From the NCBI RefSeq assembly GCF_009765995.1, contig NZ_LMUI01000046.1, positions 62,001 to 126,000 of the forward strand: a stretch of 64,000 nt of DNA. Reading direction: 5' to 3'. Position 1 is the stretch's first letter. Each line of letters starts with the position of its first letter. Below, one piece after another: positions 17,184-25,423 of this stretch. Below the pieces are notes generated by a model, which worked only from the letters and a program-made list of their open reading frames with translations, made no database searches and had not been told where the DNA came from. Source of the stretch: Methylocapsa sp. S129 (GTDB taxonomy: Bacteria > Pseudomonadota > Alphaproteobacteria > Rhizobiales > Beijerinckiaceae). Both the position numbers and the translations under genes were made by a program.

Positions 17184-17356
17184 CGCGCGACGATCCGACG
17201 ATCGGCGCCTAGGTGCTGTTGAAGTTGCGCTTCGACCCGTCGGCGCGGTGGCTTACGCCACGCGATGCGGGCCTCTTTCATATCACCTTCCTATTGAGGA
17301 CGCGCGCGGACTTGGCTCGCTGGACGGGAAGTGCAATCGAAAGGCTGACCTATGAA
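17183..17356 (+). pseudogene. Fragment of a VOC/glyoxalase-superfamily protein
   Basis: A plus-strand frame directly after fahA reads LRFDPSARWLTPRDAGLFHI followed by TFLLRTRADLARW, which resembles the middle of two-domain VOC proteins of the CatE/ring-cleavage type (usual pattern: P-R-E-A-G-L-F-H-x-A-F-L-L-P-x-R-A-D-L-A-R-W). An in-frame TAG at 17210-17212, possibly a changed CAG, lies just before this segment, and neither N- nor C-terminal domains are found. I take it as a relic, about 50 codons, of a gene that once followed fahA. Confidence 0.5.
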
Positions 17357-17483
17357 GCGTCCGCACAGGAAGTTGAACATCCCAGCAGCTGGCGTCGGCG
17401 CAGGAAAAGCAATCCAATTGATATTACTTCGCAACGCCACCGACCAATGCTCGGTGAGAGACCGACCTCAAAACGTCCACACT

Positions 17484-18359
17484 TCAAGCGCTGGGCCGGT
17501 TAACGAATGCTTCCGCCGACATAACCAGTACCGTAACATTCCCGTATTCGGGGTAGCTGTCGCGCATCCTAGAAACAATTTCTTCGGCCGTAGTTGATGA
17601 AGCGGCCGCCTGAGCAAAGTCGCGTATATACGCCTCCGTCCCGTCCAATATGGCTCCTGCCTCATCGCTGACCCCCGGCTTCTTATGCCCGGCGATCACT
17701 GTCTTTGGCTTCAGCGCTCTAAGCGTGTTCACGCTTTCGATCCAGCGCTTCCATTCCTCAGGGCCAGAGAGGCCAAGCATAAGGTGATTCGAGTTGTAGG
17801 CGACGTCACCTGAGACAACCATCTCCAGGGCGGGAACCCATACCACCGTGCTGGGCGCTATGTCTCCTTGGCTAACGTCAACAATGCGAAGTTGCTCTCC
17901 CTCGAGAGCCATCACGTCCGACGCAAGCGGTTCAGGAAGAGAACTCGGCTTGGCAATATCGACGGCCATCATGTTTTCGAACAATTCCAGCTCTTGCGCG
18001 CGATTTGCACGAATATAGTCAACCACACCTTGGGCGGCCATAACTCGGGCAGTTGGAAAACGGGACAACAAGCGATCCATACCGAAATAGTGATCAGGGT
18101 GTCCGTGTGTGATCAATATGCTCGTCAGCCGTTGACCATGTCGTGCGATACAATCAGCGAGAACGTCAACGTCTTCTATTGCGATGAGTGTATCGATTAG
18201 GATGGCTTCCGTCTTTCCGCATATAAGAGTCGCTGTCGTAGGAGAAAACGTTCCTCCTTTAGGTCCCTTTAGCGGATGCGCGGAGCTAACAAAGACATAA
18301 GCTTGCAACCGCGATAGGCCCGGTTTGCCAAGAGCTGGCTGCTGCAGCACACTGTTCAT
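17484..18359 (-). CDS. MBL-fold metallo-hydrolase
   Basis: 291 residues. The zinc motif is ITHGHPDHYFGMDRLL (H-x-H-x-D-H) at about residue 84-89; further ligands are the Asp in MVVSGDVAYN and the His in VIAGHKKPG. The long insert and the C-terminal helix (AAASSTTAEEIVSRMRDSYPEYGNV) resemble the group of cytoplasmic MBL hydrolases similar to Vmh/glyoxalase II-like proteins; the substrate is unknown. It starts at ATG 18359. A damaged second copy of its 3' half lies at 25336-26774, and similarity between copies continues past the stop codon, showing a segmental duplication. It is convergent with the fahA operon. Confidence 0.9.
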   Translation of the reverse strand: MNSVLQQPALGKPGLSRLQAYVFVSSAHPLKGPKGGTFSPTTATLICGKTEAILIDTLIAIEDVDVLADCIARHGQRLTSILITHGHPDHYFGMDRLLSRFPTARVMAAQGVVDYIRANRAQELELFENMMAVDIAKPSSLPEPLASDVMALEGEQLRIVDVSQGDIAPSTVVWVPALEMVVSGDVAYNSNHLMLGLSGPEEWKRWIESVNTLRALKPKTVIAGHKKPGVSDEAGAILDGTEAYIRDFAQAAASSTTAEEIVSRMRDSYPEYGNVTVLVMSAEAFVNRPSA

Positions 18360-18590
18360 GATCGTCCCTCTTTAAGCGAGCTATCGTCGCTGCTAGTCTG
18401 TTAGCGAAGCTAAACGCCGTGTGTCGAGAAAGCGGCGGCTAATTGCGTCCGCAACGATCGCAACGGCAAAGGCCCGTTGCGATCAATGCCTCCGAGACGT
18501 TGTCGCGGAAGGTCCCACCCATGCGTCAGCCGGTGAGAGGGAGGAGCGTGTTAGGTTGGTTGTCGATCATGTATGTGGTCGTCAGAGCCC

Positions 18591-19349
18591 TCAGCGGCCC
18601 GCAAAGCGGGCAGTGGCGAACTCATTGAATCTGTTGACGAGCGTGTGCTCGTTCGGACCGACATTGGCGCGAAAGTCCCTCGCGCCCTCGACCAGAATTT
18701 CGTCGGCATCGGCGCCGAACGCCGCCATGGTTTCCACTATGAACTGGTCGAGCGGCATCGCCTCCTGGGCCTCGCGGCTATTCATGAGGTCGGTGCGTAC
18801 CCAGGGCGGCGCCAGTTCGAGCACCCGGACGCCCGAATCCTTCAGAAGGAAGCGTTGCGAGAGCGCATAGGAATGAAGCGCGGCCTTCGCCGCCGAATAC
18901 ACTGCTGTGACCGCCATCGGCACGAAGGCGAGGACCGAACTCGTGTAGATGATGACAGCGTCTTTTTTGCCTTTTAGGTGCTCGACGAGCGCCGACGTCA
19001 TGCGGATCGGTCCAATGAAATCCGTCGTGATGACGTCGACCAGCACCTTGTCGTCGATCCGGCAGGCGGCTTGGTCTTGCAGCATGATGCCGGCATTGTT
19101 GAACAGGACATTGATATCTGGATAGTCGGCGATCAGTCGGGCCGCCACGCGATTGATGCTCTCGGAATTGGCAATGTCGAGTTCGACTGCGGACATTCCG
19201 GGATTGGCGGCGACGACCTCATCGAGATTAGCGCGGCGGCGCCCCGAGATGATCACTTTGTTGCCGAGCTTGTGAAACGATTCGGCGAGTCCGCGGCCAA
19301 TGCCCGAGCCGCCGCCGGTGATGAAGATTGTGTTGCCTTTGAGTTTCAT
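18591..19349 (-). CDS. Short-chain dehydrogenase/reductase (DltE-like)
   Basis: 252 residues with a canonical classical SDR set: TGGGSGIGRGLA at 10-21, NNAGIM, Ser in IIYTSSVLA and YSAAK as the Tyr-Lys pair. The segment LVNRFNEFATARF ends the protein. Homologues annotated DltE or oxidoreductase act on unidentified alcohols or ketones in the cytoplasm. The ATG at 19349 has GGGAG nine bases upstream and begins at the first strand (MKLKGNTIFITGG). It follows the hydrolase-SnoaL fusion gene by 34 bases on the same strand and probably shares its message, under the control of the LysR protein at 20699. Confidence 0.92.
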   Translation of the reverse strand: MKLKGNTIFITGGGSGIGRGLAESFHKLGNKVIISGRRRANLDEVVAANPGMSAVELDIANSESINRVAARLIADYPDINVLFNNAGIMLQDQAACRIDDKVLVDVITTDFIGPIRMTSALVEHLKGKKDAVIIYTSSVLAFVPMAVTAVYSAAKAALHSYALSQRFLLKDSGVRVLELAPPWVRTDLMNSREAQEAMPLDQFIVETMAAFGADADEILVEGARDFRANVGPNEHTLVNRFNEFATARFAGR

Positions 19350-19383
19350 TGCGCCACTCCCTGGCGGTGTGTTGTTATGGATG

Positions 19384-20562
19384 TCAGTCCGCGAAGCGGT
19401 CACCGAACATCGGCCGGCCGCTGAGGGATTGGGCCCTGGTCACTTCGTCCTGGAGCACATCCCAATGCTCGGCGAGCTTGCCGTCTTCGATGCGGACGAT
19501 GTCGGCGGCGACCCAGGCAACGGGCCGCCCATTGCCGGAGAACCGCCCGTGCGCAATCACGTAATCACCATCGGCAGCGATGACGTGGTTTTCGTATTTC
19601 AGCGTGCTAGGCGCCGTCCGGACGAGATTGAAAAGTCCGTCGCGGCCGGGTGAGATATGGGCGCTGTGCTGAATGTAATGATCAGACCAGTAACGTTCCG
19701 CGGCCGCGTAGTCTCGCTTGTTGAAGAGCGTGTCGAAGGCTTCGAGAACGAGCGCCTTGTTCCGTTCAGGTGTCGCCTCACTCGCCGCGCGCGCTTTGAC
19801 GAATTCGCCGATCAGCCGCGCGATCTCTTGCGGCGACTCCAGAGGCGATAGATGCCCGGTGCCAGATAGTACATGGAGGGTGGCATGCGGAATGCGCGAT
19901 AACAGCTCGGTTTTGATCAAATCGACGCTGTCGACTCGGTCGAGTTCGCCCGCAATGACAATGGTGGGCACATTGATCGCAGCCACATCGCGAGTGATAT
20001 CCTCGAGGCTGGTGGAACGGGGCCATGCCGCCTTTGCCTGCGGCGCACCGCGGAGACTGTCTTCGATCACTTGGTCCCGGTCCTTCAGACTCAGAACTCT
20101 TGCGCTCAGCATTTGATCGATCGCCGCGCCGACGCTCTCACGGGTTGAATAGGCGCCCGCCATGGTCTCCCTTGCCTCAGGAGGGATGGCCAAGGGCTGA
20201 GGTGGCGAGGGCGCGACGAGGACAAGCCCGGCCAGGCCCTTCGGGCGGCGCGACGCCATGAGTTGAGCGACCTTGCCGCCCATCGAATGGCCAACCAGGA
20301 CATACCGCTTGAGGTCCAGCGCCTCGATCACGCCCTGTGCGTCGGCCGCCAGATCTGCCAAACCATAGCCATTGGCGGGCGCATCGGATTCGCCCCAACC
20401 GCGGTGATCGGTCGCGATGCTCCGGTACGATTTCGGCAAAGCCGCGATGACTTTGTCCCACGTGCGCGACGAGCCTCCCCAATAGTGCAGGAAGACGAGG
20501 GACAAGTCGCCGCCGCCTCGCTCCTCAATGTGAATCTGGATGCCGTTTGAGGCGATCTTCAT
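19384..20562 (-). CDS. Alpha/beta hydrolase fused to a SnoaL-like domain
   Basis: 392 residues with two clear domains. Residues 1-258 are a serine alpha/beta hydrolase: oxyanion segment FLHYWGGSSRTW, nucleophile GHSMGGK (Ser93) and catalytic His237 in SGTGHLSPLESP. Residues 264-392 are an NTF2/SnoaL-like domain with YIQHSAHISPG and EHWDVLQ, homologous to the free protein at 5485-5850. The hydrolase part is also a paralogue of the free hydrolase at 21871-22656. No stop or shift separates the halves, so this is a genuine fusion. It is divergent from the LysR gene and precedes the SDR at 18591. The reaction is unknown; a hydrolysis coupled with an isomerase or cyclase step is possible. Confidence 0.9.
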   Translation of the reverse strand: MKIASNGIQIHIEERGGGDLSLVFLHYWGGSSRTWDKVIAALPKSYRSIATDHRGWGESDAPANGYGLADLAADAQGVIEALDLKRYVLVGHSMGGKVAQLMASRRPKGLAGLVLVAPSPPQPLAIPPEARETMAGAYSTRESVGAAIDQMLSARVLSLKDRDQVIEDSLRGAPQAKAAWPRSTSLEDITRDVAAINVPTIVIAGELDRVDSVDLIKTELLSRIPHATLHVLSGTGHLSPLESPQEIARLIGEFVKARAASEATPERNKALVLEAFDTLFNKRDYAAAERYWSDHYIQHSAHISPGRDGLFNLVRTAPSTLKYENHVIAADGDYVIAHGRFSGNGRPVAWVAADIVRIEDGKLAEHWDVLQDEVTRAQSLSGRPMFGDRFAD

Positions 20563-20668
20563 AACGTCTCCCGTGCCTTTGCTCGGCCGAATAGTTTCCA
20601 GGTCGGCTTGTGGTCAAAGGTAGAACGAGTAAAATTCATCGATAATCGCCATATTCTTATTAGGATAT

Positions 20669-20683
20669 GATAATAGCGTTATC
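20669..20683. promoter_or_regulatory. Inverted repeat, probable LysR-type binding box
   Basis: GATAATAGCGTTATC, five-base arms with five-base spacer, 15 bases before the LysR start codon and within the gap to the divergent fusion gene. The length and symmetry fit a LysR-type box; autoregulation is inferred. Confidence 0.5.
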
Positions 20684-20698
20684 GAATAGGGGGTTGGA

Positions 20699-21634
20699 AT
20701 GGATCGTCTTACCGGCATGGCCGTCTTTGTTGCAGCCGCTGACGACGGAAGCTTGAGCAAGGCGGCCCGGCGTTTCGGTCTCTCGGCCTCGATGGCCGGC
20801 AAGCATGTGTCCGCAATCGAAGCCGATCTGCGCATTCGCCTCATGCAGCGTAGTACACGCCGCCTCAGCCTGACCGACGCAGGCCGGGCCTATTACGCCC
20901 GCTGCAAACGCATCCTTGAGGAGGTCGACGACGCGAACCGCGAAGCCAGCGACGCGCAACAGACCGTTCGCGGCGTGCTGCGTATCGCGGTGCCTCTGAC
21001 CTTCGGCGCCATGCATTTGGGTGATGTCCTGGGTCGCTTTCTCGACGAGCACCCTGCCGTTGCCGTGGAGGTCACGCTCAGCGATCGCTATGTCGATCTT
21101 CTCAGCGAAGGAATCGACGTCGCGATCCGCATCGGCAGGCTGCTCAACTCTGATCTCGTCGCACGGCGTCTCGCGCCTTGTCGTATGGTGTTCTGCGCAT
21201 CGCCTGTTTTTCTCAGGCGGTTCGGTACGCCACGGACAATCGAGGAGTTGCGTAGCGCCCCCCGGCTCGCGTTCAGCGAGGCGGTCTCGGCCGGCGATTG
21301 GACGCTCACCGACCCAAAGGGCCAGACTCATCTGATTGATGGGCCCGCTCGCCTAGCGGCAAACAGCACGCAAATGCTTCTTGCGGCCGCGCTCGCCGGG
21401 TCGGGTGTCGCCTATGGCCCGACCTTCGTCTTTGGGGAGCGTATCACGGCCGGCGATCTGATCGCTTTGCTCCCCGACCATCGCACCTCCGACCTCGCAA
21501 TCCACGCGCTGTATCCGAGCGCGCACAACATCTCGCTGAAGGCGCGTCGCTTCATCGATCACCTGGTCGGAAGCTTCGGAGGCGAGCCGCCATGGGATCG
21601 AGCGCTCGTACGATCTGTGCGAAAGCGGGCGTGA
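20699..21634 (+). CDS. LysR-family transcriptional regulator
   Basis: 311 residues. The N-terminal winged helix-turn-helix (1-60) has SLSKAARRFGLSASMAGKHVSAIE and the LMQRSTRRLSLTDAGRAYY wing; the effector-binding domain (about 90-295) has LRIAVPLTFGAMHL and YVDLLSEGIDVAIRIG, as in the CrgA/DmlR-like branch. It is divergent from the fusion hydrolase-SDR pair, which is the usual target arrangement, with a 15-base dyad between them. It starts at ATG 20699 with a weak GGGGG site. The effector is unknown. Confidence 0.93.
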   Translation: MDRLTGMAVFVAAADDGSLSKAARRFGLSASMAGKHVSAIEADLRIRLMQRSTRRLSLTDAGRAYYARCKRILEEVDDANREASDAQQTVRGVLRIAVPLTFGAMHLGDVLGRFLDEHPAVAVEVTLSDRYVDLLSEGIDVAIRIGRLLNSDLVARRLAPCRMVFCASPVFLRRFGTPRTIEELRSAPRLAFSEAVSAGDWTLTDPKGQTHLIDGPARLAANSTQMLLAAALAGSGVAYGPTFVFGERITAGDLIALLPDHRTSDLAIHALYPSAHNISLKARRFIDHLVGSFGGEPPWDRALVRSVRKRA

Positions 21635-21870
21635 ACTTCTTAGTATCCCCCGGCAAAGCCGGCTTGCTGCTTTCAAGGCCGGTCCGCTGTGTCAGCGGCC
21701 GGTGGGAGGTTCGGCCGCCGCGCCAAACGGCGGCCGTCTACCGCTCCGGGCCACTAACGCCAAAAACAGTCACTTCGTCCAGCCCCTCAAGGCTGCGCCA
21801 TATCGACGTAACATCTCGCCCCGCCCTGCCCGCAGCCTGGACGGCGCGGCTGCCCGCCGCAGGCACGGAG

Positions 21871-22656
21871 TCAGGCGGTGAGTGTAGCCAGTATAACGCC
21901 AGCAACCTCTGCAGGTGCCTCCAACGGCGCCAGATGGCCGACGCCAGACAGGACGCCGATCTCTGTTCCCGGAAGTACCCCGCTGAAGCCGGCGCGAAGG
22001 CTGCTTTCGGTTTCGACATTGTCGGCGTCACCGACGAACACGTGTACTGGTACGAGGATCTTGGTCGCCTCGGCGCCGATGTTCCTAATCATGTCGCGTT
22101 CCGGCCAGACGCGCTTGGCCTCGGCCGTCCCCGAGAGCGAATCCTCGATCACCTGCTCGCGGTGGGCCTGGGAGAGAGGCATCGCAGCCAGTCTACCGAG
22201 CGCAGCCTCAACGCCTTCACGCGACTGGTACGCCGCCAGCATGACCTGGCGCCGCTCTTGCGGTGCGCCTGGCGACACCGGCGGGGCCGGTGCGATCAGC
22301 ACGAGGCTCGCAAGACCTTCCGGCCGGCGCGCTGCGAGAAGCAATGCGACCTTGGCGCCCATCGAGTGGCCCACGACGACGAAGGACTTCAGACCGAGGT
22401 GGTGGATGACGCCGACAACGTCGTCGGCAAGCGTCTCTAGCGCGTAGTCCGTGGCGCTCCTGTCTGACAGGCCCCAGCCGCGAAAGTCGATTGCCACACA
22501 ACGGTGCGTCTGAGACAGCCGCTCGATCGTAGGAGTCCAGGTGCGACTGGTGCCGCCCCAATAGTGGAGAAAGACGAGCGTCGGACCGCCAACGCCTGAC
22601 TCGACGACGTTGATATCGACCTCGTTCACACGGATGACGCGCCGGTGCCCAGCCAT
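21871..22656 (-). CDS. Alpha/beta hydrolase (paralogue of the fusion hydrolase domain)
   Basis: 261 residues, one serine hydrolase domain: FLHYWGGTSRTW, DFRGWGLSDR, nucleophile in VVGHSMGAKVAL and catalytic His in SGVGHLAPLEAP. These motifs match those of the N-terminal domain at 19384-20562 almost word for word, so the two are recent paralogues; this one has no SnoaL tail and ends at residue 261. The ATG at 22656 follows GGAGAG by six bases; upstream frame to 22734 is not supported. It stands alone, convergent with the LysR gene. The substrate is unknown. Confidence 0.9.
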   Translation of the reverse strand: MAGHRRVIRVNEVDINVVESGVGGPTLVFLHYWGGTSRTWTPTIERLSQTHRCVAIDFRGWGLSDRSATDYALETLADDVVGVIHHLGLKSFVVVGHSMGAKVALLLAARRPEGLASLVLIAPAPPVSPGAPQERRQVMLAAYQSREGVEAALGRLAAMPLSQAHREQVIEDSLSGTAEAKRVWPERDMIRNIGAEATKILVPVHVFVGDADNVETESSLRAGFSGVLPGTEIGVLSGVGHLAPLEAPAEVAGVILATLTA

Positions 22657-22898
22657 ATATATCTCTCCAATTTTGGCAGTGTCTTGACTGGGCGATCGCA
22701 ACCAGAAAGCGGTTCTGACTGCAGCTTGGCGCATTCAGCGCTCAGTCGATCGACTGTTTCTCCCACAGGGCGCCGATGGCCGAAACGACAAAATAGCCTC
22801 AAATTAGGTCGCGCTCCGGCGTGCGCTTGCTTGAACACAAATCGCGACGATGCCCAATCGGCGTCCTGCGACCGCTCGCCTGCAGATGAGTGGATCGG

Positions 22899-23861
22899 TC
22901 AGTGCAAGCCCTCCGCATGGGCGCGGGCCAGCCGACGAACGGTCTGCGGCGAATGTCCGAACAGCTTCACAAACGTGCGTCGCATGCGCTCGACGTCACC
23001 GAACCCAACATCCCGGGCGATGAACTCAATCGGTTCAAGTCCGTCCTCGACCCGCGGCCTCGCCGCCTCCGCGCGAAGGCGCTCGATCGCGCGCGCCGGA
23101 GTCTCCCCGGTTTCCTTCAAAAATATGCGAGCGAACTGCCGGCTGCTGACAAAAGCTGCCTCGGCCAGCCGCTCGACCGTCAGGGCCTCGTTGAGGTGGT
23201 TACGCGCATAGGCGAGCGCATCGCGAACTCGGCCGGATGCAGGCTCCAGTTCCAGAAGCGCCGAGAACTGCGACTGGCCGCCCGGGCGGCGGTGGTAGAC
23301 AACGAGTTCCCGCGCGACCGATCTTGCAAGCTCGGGTCCGAAGTCGGCCTCGATCATCGCAAGGGCCAAATCGATACCGGCGGAAATGCCCGCCGAGGTC
23401 CAGACGCTGCGATCTTTTACGAAGATCCGGTCGACCTCGACCGAGACGCTCGGGAAACGGGACTGAAGCAGCGGCGCGTAACGCCAATGGGTGGTGGCAC
23501 GGCGGCCATTCAAAATGCCAGCCTCGGCGAGATAGAAAGCGCCGGTGCAGACGCTGGCAATTCGCCGGGTTGATGAGGCGAGCCGTTGTAGCGTCGCGCT
23601 CGTCTCGGGATGATTATCGGGAACAATGGCCTGCGGTCCACCAACGGCGACCACCGTATCGCCATGACCGACGACTTCGCTGGCTGTGTCGGTGGCGACC
23701 ATTAGCCCGGCATTGCCAGTGACCATCCCGCCGGCGGCCGAGATGATGCCAACCTCGTAGGGCGCATCGTAGATGCTGCGCGCCACCGAGAAAGCGGACA
23801 TCGGCCCGGTGAGGTCGAGTGGGCCGAACCCCGGGCAAACTAGAAAGACAATCCTGCGCAT
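22899..23861 (-). CDS. GlxA-type AraC-family regulator, second copy type
   Basis: 320 residues. The DJ-1/PfpI-like domain (1-175) contains VFLVCPGFGPLDLTGPMSAF and IASVCTGAFYLAEAGIL; the AraC DNA-binding domain (about 215-315) has VERLAEAAFVSSRQFARIFL and EFIARDVGFGDVERMRRTFV. It is divergent from the DJ-1/PfpI enzyme-like gene at 24061, an arrangement found where such regulators control isonitrile- or amine-related genes. It differs clearly from the other GlxA-type protein at 3647-4612, which has AACVG at the elbow. It could act on the operator at 24890-24918. Confidence 0.92.
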   Translation of the reverse strand: MRRIVFLVCPGFGPLDLTGPMSAFSVARSIYDAPYEVGIISAAGGMVTGNAGLMVATDTASEVVGHGDTVVAVGGPQAIVPDNHPETSATLQRLASSTRRIASVCTGAFYLAEAGILNGRRATTHWRYAPLLQSRFPSVSVEVDRIFVKDRSVWTSAGISAGIDLALAMIEADFGPELARSVARELVVYHRRPGGQSQFSALLELEPASGRVRDALAYARNHLNEALTVERLAEAAFVSSRQFARIFLKETGETPARAIERLRAEAARPRVEDGLEPIEFIARDVGFGDVERMRRTFVKLFGHSPQTVRRLARAHAEGLH

Positions 23862-24060
23862 GGTCCTTTCCTGCTTGGCGGCTGCGCGCTGCAGCTTTTG
23901 CGCGAGTCGCGCGGGTGTGTCCGTATTTAAGGCATTTATGTCGTTTCTGCCAAGCGCGTTCCTATGACAAGCTGCGAAGTGGGGTGACGCCTTCGATCAA
24001 AACGGGATGGATCAAGTCGCAATTGGGTGCCGCTGGCGTCGACAGAAAGAGAGCGAAACG

Positions 24061-24810
24061 ATGACCAATAGCAACATGAGCACCGACATTCCGTCTCTCA
24101 ATAGGCTCCGCGCAGCGACCGCAAAAGCGGGCGCGCCTCCGTTTCGGGTCGGCATCGTTATCGGCCCCGGTTATTTTCCGTTGGATATGGTTGGCGTTCA
24201 GGCTGTCTTGGGGACGATGCCCGGCGCGGAAATTTACATGGTCTGGAAGACGCTTGAGCCGGTGGAAGGCTTCCGAGGCTGGTGGACAATCCCCACGGCG
24301 ACCTTTTCCGACTGCCCCAACCTCGATGTCGTCGCAGTGCCGATGATGCCTCCGGAGGTGCAGAACGATGCCGAAGTCGTTGAGTTCGTTGCGGCCCGAG
24401 GCCGAACGGCGCGCTACGTCATCGGTGTTTGCAATGGCGTCTTGACGCTCGGCGCCGCCGGCCTGCTACGCGGCAAGCGCGCGACGATCAGCTATAACTC
24501 CCACGCGATTCTACCGCATTACGGAGTGACGGAGGTCGTTAAGAGCGGTGTGGTCGCCGATGGCAATGTCTATACCGCCGGACCCAGTGTGGGCAGTTTC
24601 GAAGCTGCCCTCCTCGTGGCGGAACAGGCGTTCGGGCGACAAGCGGCGCAATTGGCCGAGTTTATCATCGAATATGATCCGCATCCGCCGTTCGGCACCG
24701 GAACCGCGGCAAGCGCCGGACCCGGGGTGGTAGCCAAGTTTGAGGGAATGATGGCTGACATGATTTCCCTCTATCGTGCCGAAGCTTTGAAGGCCGCCGC
24801 GTTGGTTTGA
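24061..24810 (+). CDS. DJ-1/PfpI family protein, isonitrile hydratase-like
   Basis: 249 residues, a single DJ-1/PfpI domain without the AraC part. The nucleophile elbow reads VIGVCNGVLTLGAAGLLRGKRAT. The Cys sits as in isonitrile hydratase (InhA-type), but the next residue is Asn instead of the usual Thr, and the THW that normally follows the RAT segment is SYN. Known relatives hydrate isonitriles to N-substituted formamides; others are chaperones or proteases, so the activity is uncertain. The ATG at 24061 is preferred over 24007 because a purine-rich site lies before it. It is divergent from a GlxA-type regulator and followed, across a dyad operator, by the small protein at 24985. Confidence 0.82.
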   Translation: MTNSNMSTDIPSLNRLRAATAKAGAPPFRVGIVIGPGYFPLDMVGVQAVLGTMPGAEIYMVWKTLEPVEGFRGWWTIPTATFSDCPNLDVVAVPMMPPEVQNDAEVVEFVAARGRTARYVIGVCNGVLTLGAAGLLRGKRATISYNSHAILPHYGVTEVVKSGVVADGNVYTAGPSVGSFEAALLVAEQAFGRQAAQLAEFIIEYDPHPPFGTGTAASAGPGVVAKFEGMMADMISLYRAEALKAAALV

Positions 24811-24889
24811 CGGCGGCATTCGGGAAGGCAGCTCTCAAGCGAACTTTAGCGCGCTTAACCTTCAGATCGCGAATCACCAGAACGATTGG

Positions 24890-24918
24890 CGTAAATGACG
24901 CCAAAACTGTCATTTCCG
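24890..24918. promoter_or_regulatory. Inverted repeat upstream of small-protein copy 2, matching the operator at 4694
   Basis: CGTAAATGAC, nine spacer bases, GTCATTTCCG. The left arm is identical to that at 4694-4703 and the right arm differs at one base. It lies 66 bases before the start codon, against 67 in the other copy, so spacing to the gene is conserved too. Confidence 0.7.
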
Positions 24919-24984
24919 ACGAAATCGCCTCCCAACAAGCCGCCTACGTTGCGCAGTGTTGAACAAACTCAAAGGAGAAGGAAA

Positions 24985-25269
24985 ATGAAGTTTTTAGCTA
25001 TTGGAAAGCGTCTGGTGCCGCAGGAGCAACTCGCCCCGCTCATGGCCAAAGAACCCGCTGCTACCCTCAAGCTCTATGTCGACGGCATCCTCGAACAGTT
25101 CTGGTACGTCGACAAGAAGGGTCCAGTTTTCCTGTTGAATGCCGAGTCAGAAGAAGCCGCGCGAGCCGCGCTCTCGACACTGCCTTTTACTGCTGCAAAC
25201 CTGGTCGCCTACGACGTCTTGCCATTAATCCCGCTCGTTCCCCTGGGTCAACTGATCCCAGCGGCCTAG
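24985..25269 (+). CDS. Small muconolactone isomerase/YCII-like protein, copy 2
   Basis: 94 residues, about 82% identical to the protein at 4790-5074 (roughly 17 differences by my count). Conserved blocks are MKFLAI, EPAATLKLYVDG, LEQFWYV, GPVFLLNA and the Pro/Leu-rich C-terminus ending LIPAA. The ferredoxin-like alpha+beta fold is a guess from these patterns; no catalytic residues are evident. AGGAG lies seven bases before the ATG. It follows the DJ-1/PfpI gene by 174 bases with its own dyad operator, so it can be transcribed separately. Convergent to it is the remnant of a metallo-hydrolase gene. Confidence 0.8.
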   Translation: MKFLAIGKRLVPQEQLAPLMAKEPAATLKLYVDGILEQFWYVDKKGPVFLLNAESEEAARAALSTLPFTAANLVAYDVLPLIPLVPLGQLIPAA

Positions 25270-25335
25270 GCGCGGTCGCCGTCGCCACGCGTCGAGGGGG
25301 CTCGGTGAGAGAACCAACCTCAAAACGCCCGCACG

Positions 25336-25423
25336 TGAAGCGCCGGGCCGGTTGACGAATGCTTCTGCCGACGTCGCCAATATCGCAGCATTCTCGTAAT
25401 TGGGATAGCTGTCGCGCATCCTA
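25336..25423 (-). pseudogene. 3' end of a duplicated MBL-fold gene, right of the IS630 insertion
   Basis: The frame reads MRDSYPNYENAAILATSAEAF and NRPGA, matching the last 28 residues of the intact protein at 17484. The stop codon of the intact gene (TGA) is changed to TCA here, so the frame reads through. The rest of this copy lies at 26558-26774 beyond the insertion sequence. Similarity to the intact locus continues for about 40 bases past the former stop. Confidence 0.85.
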
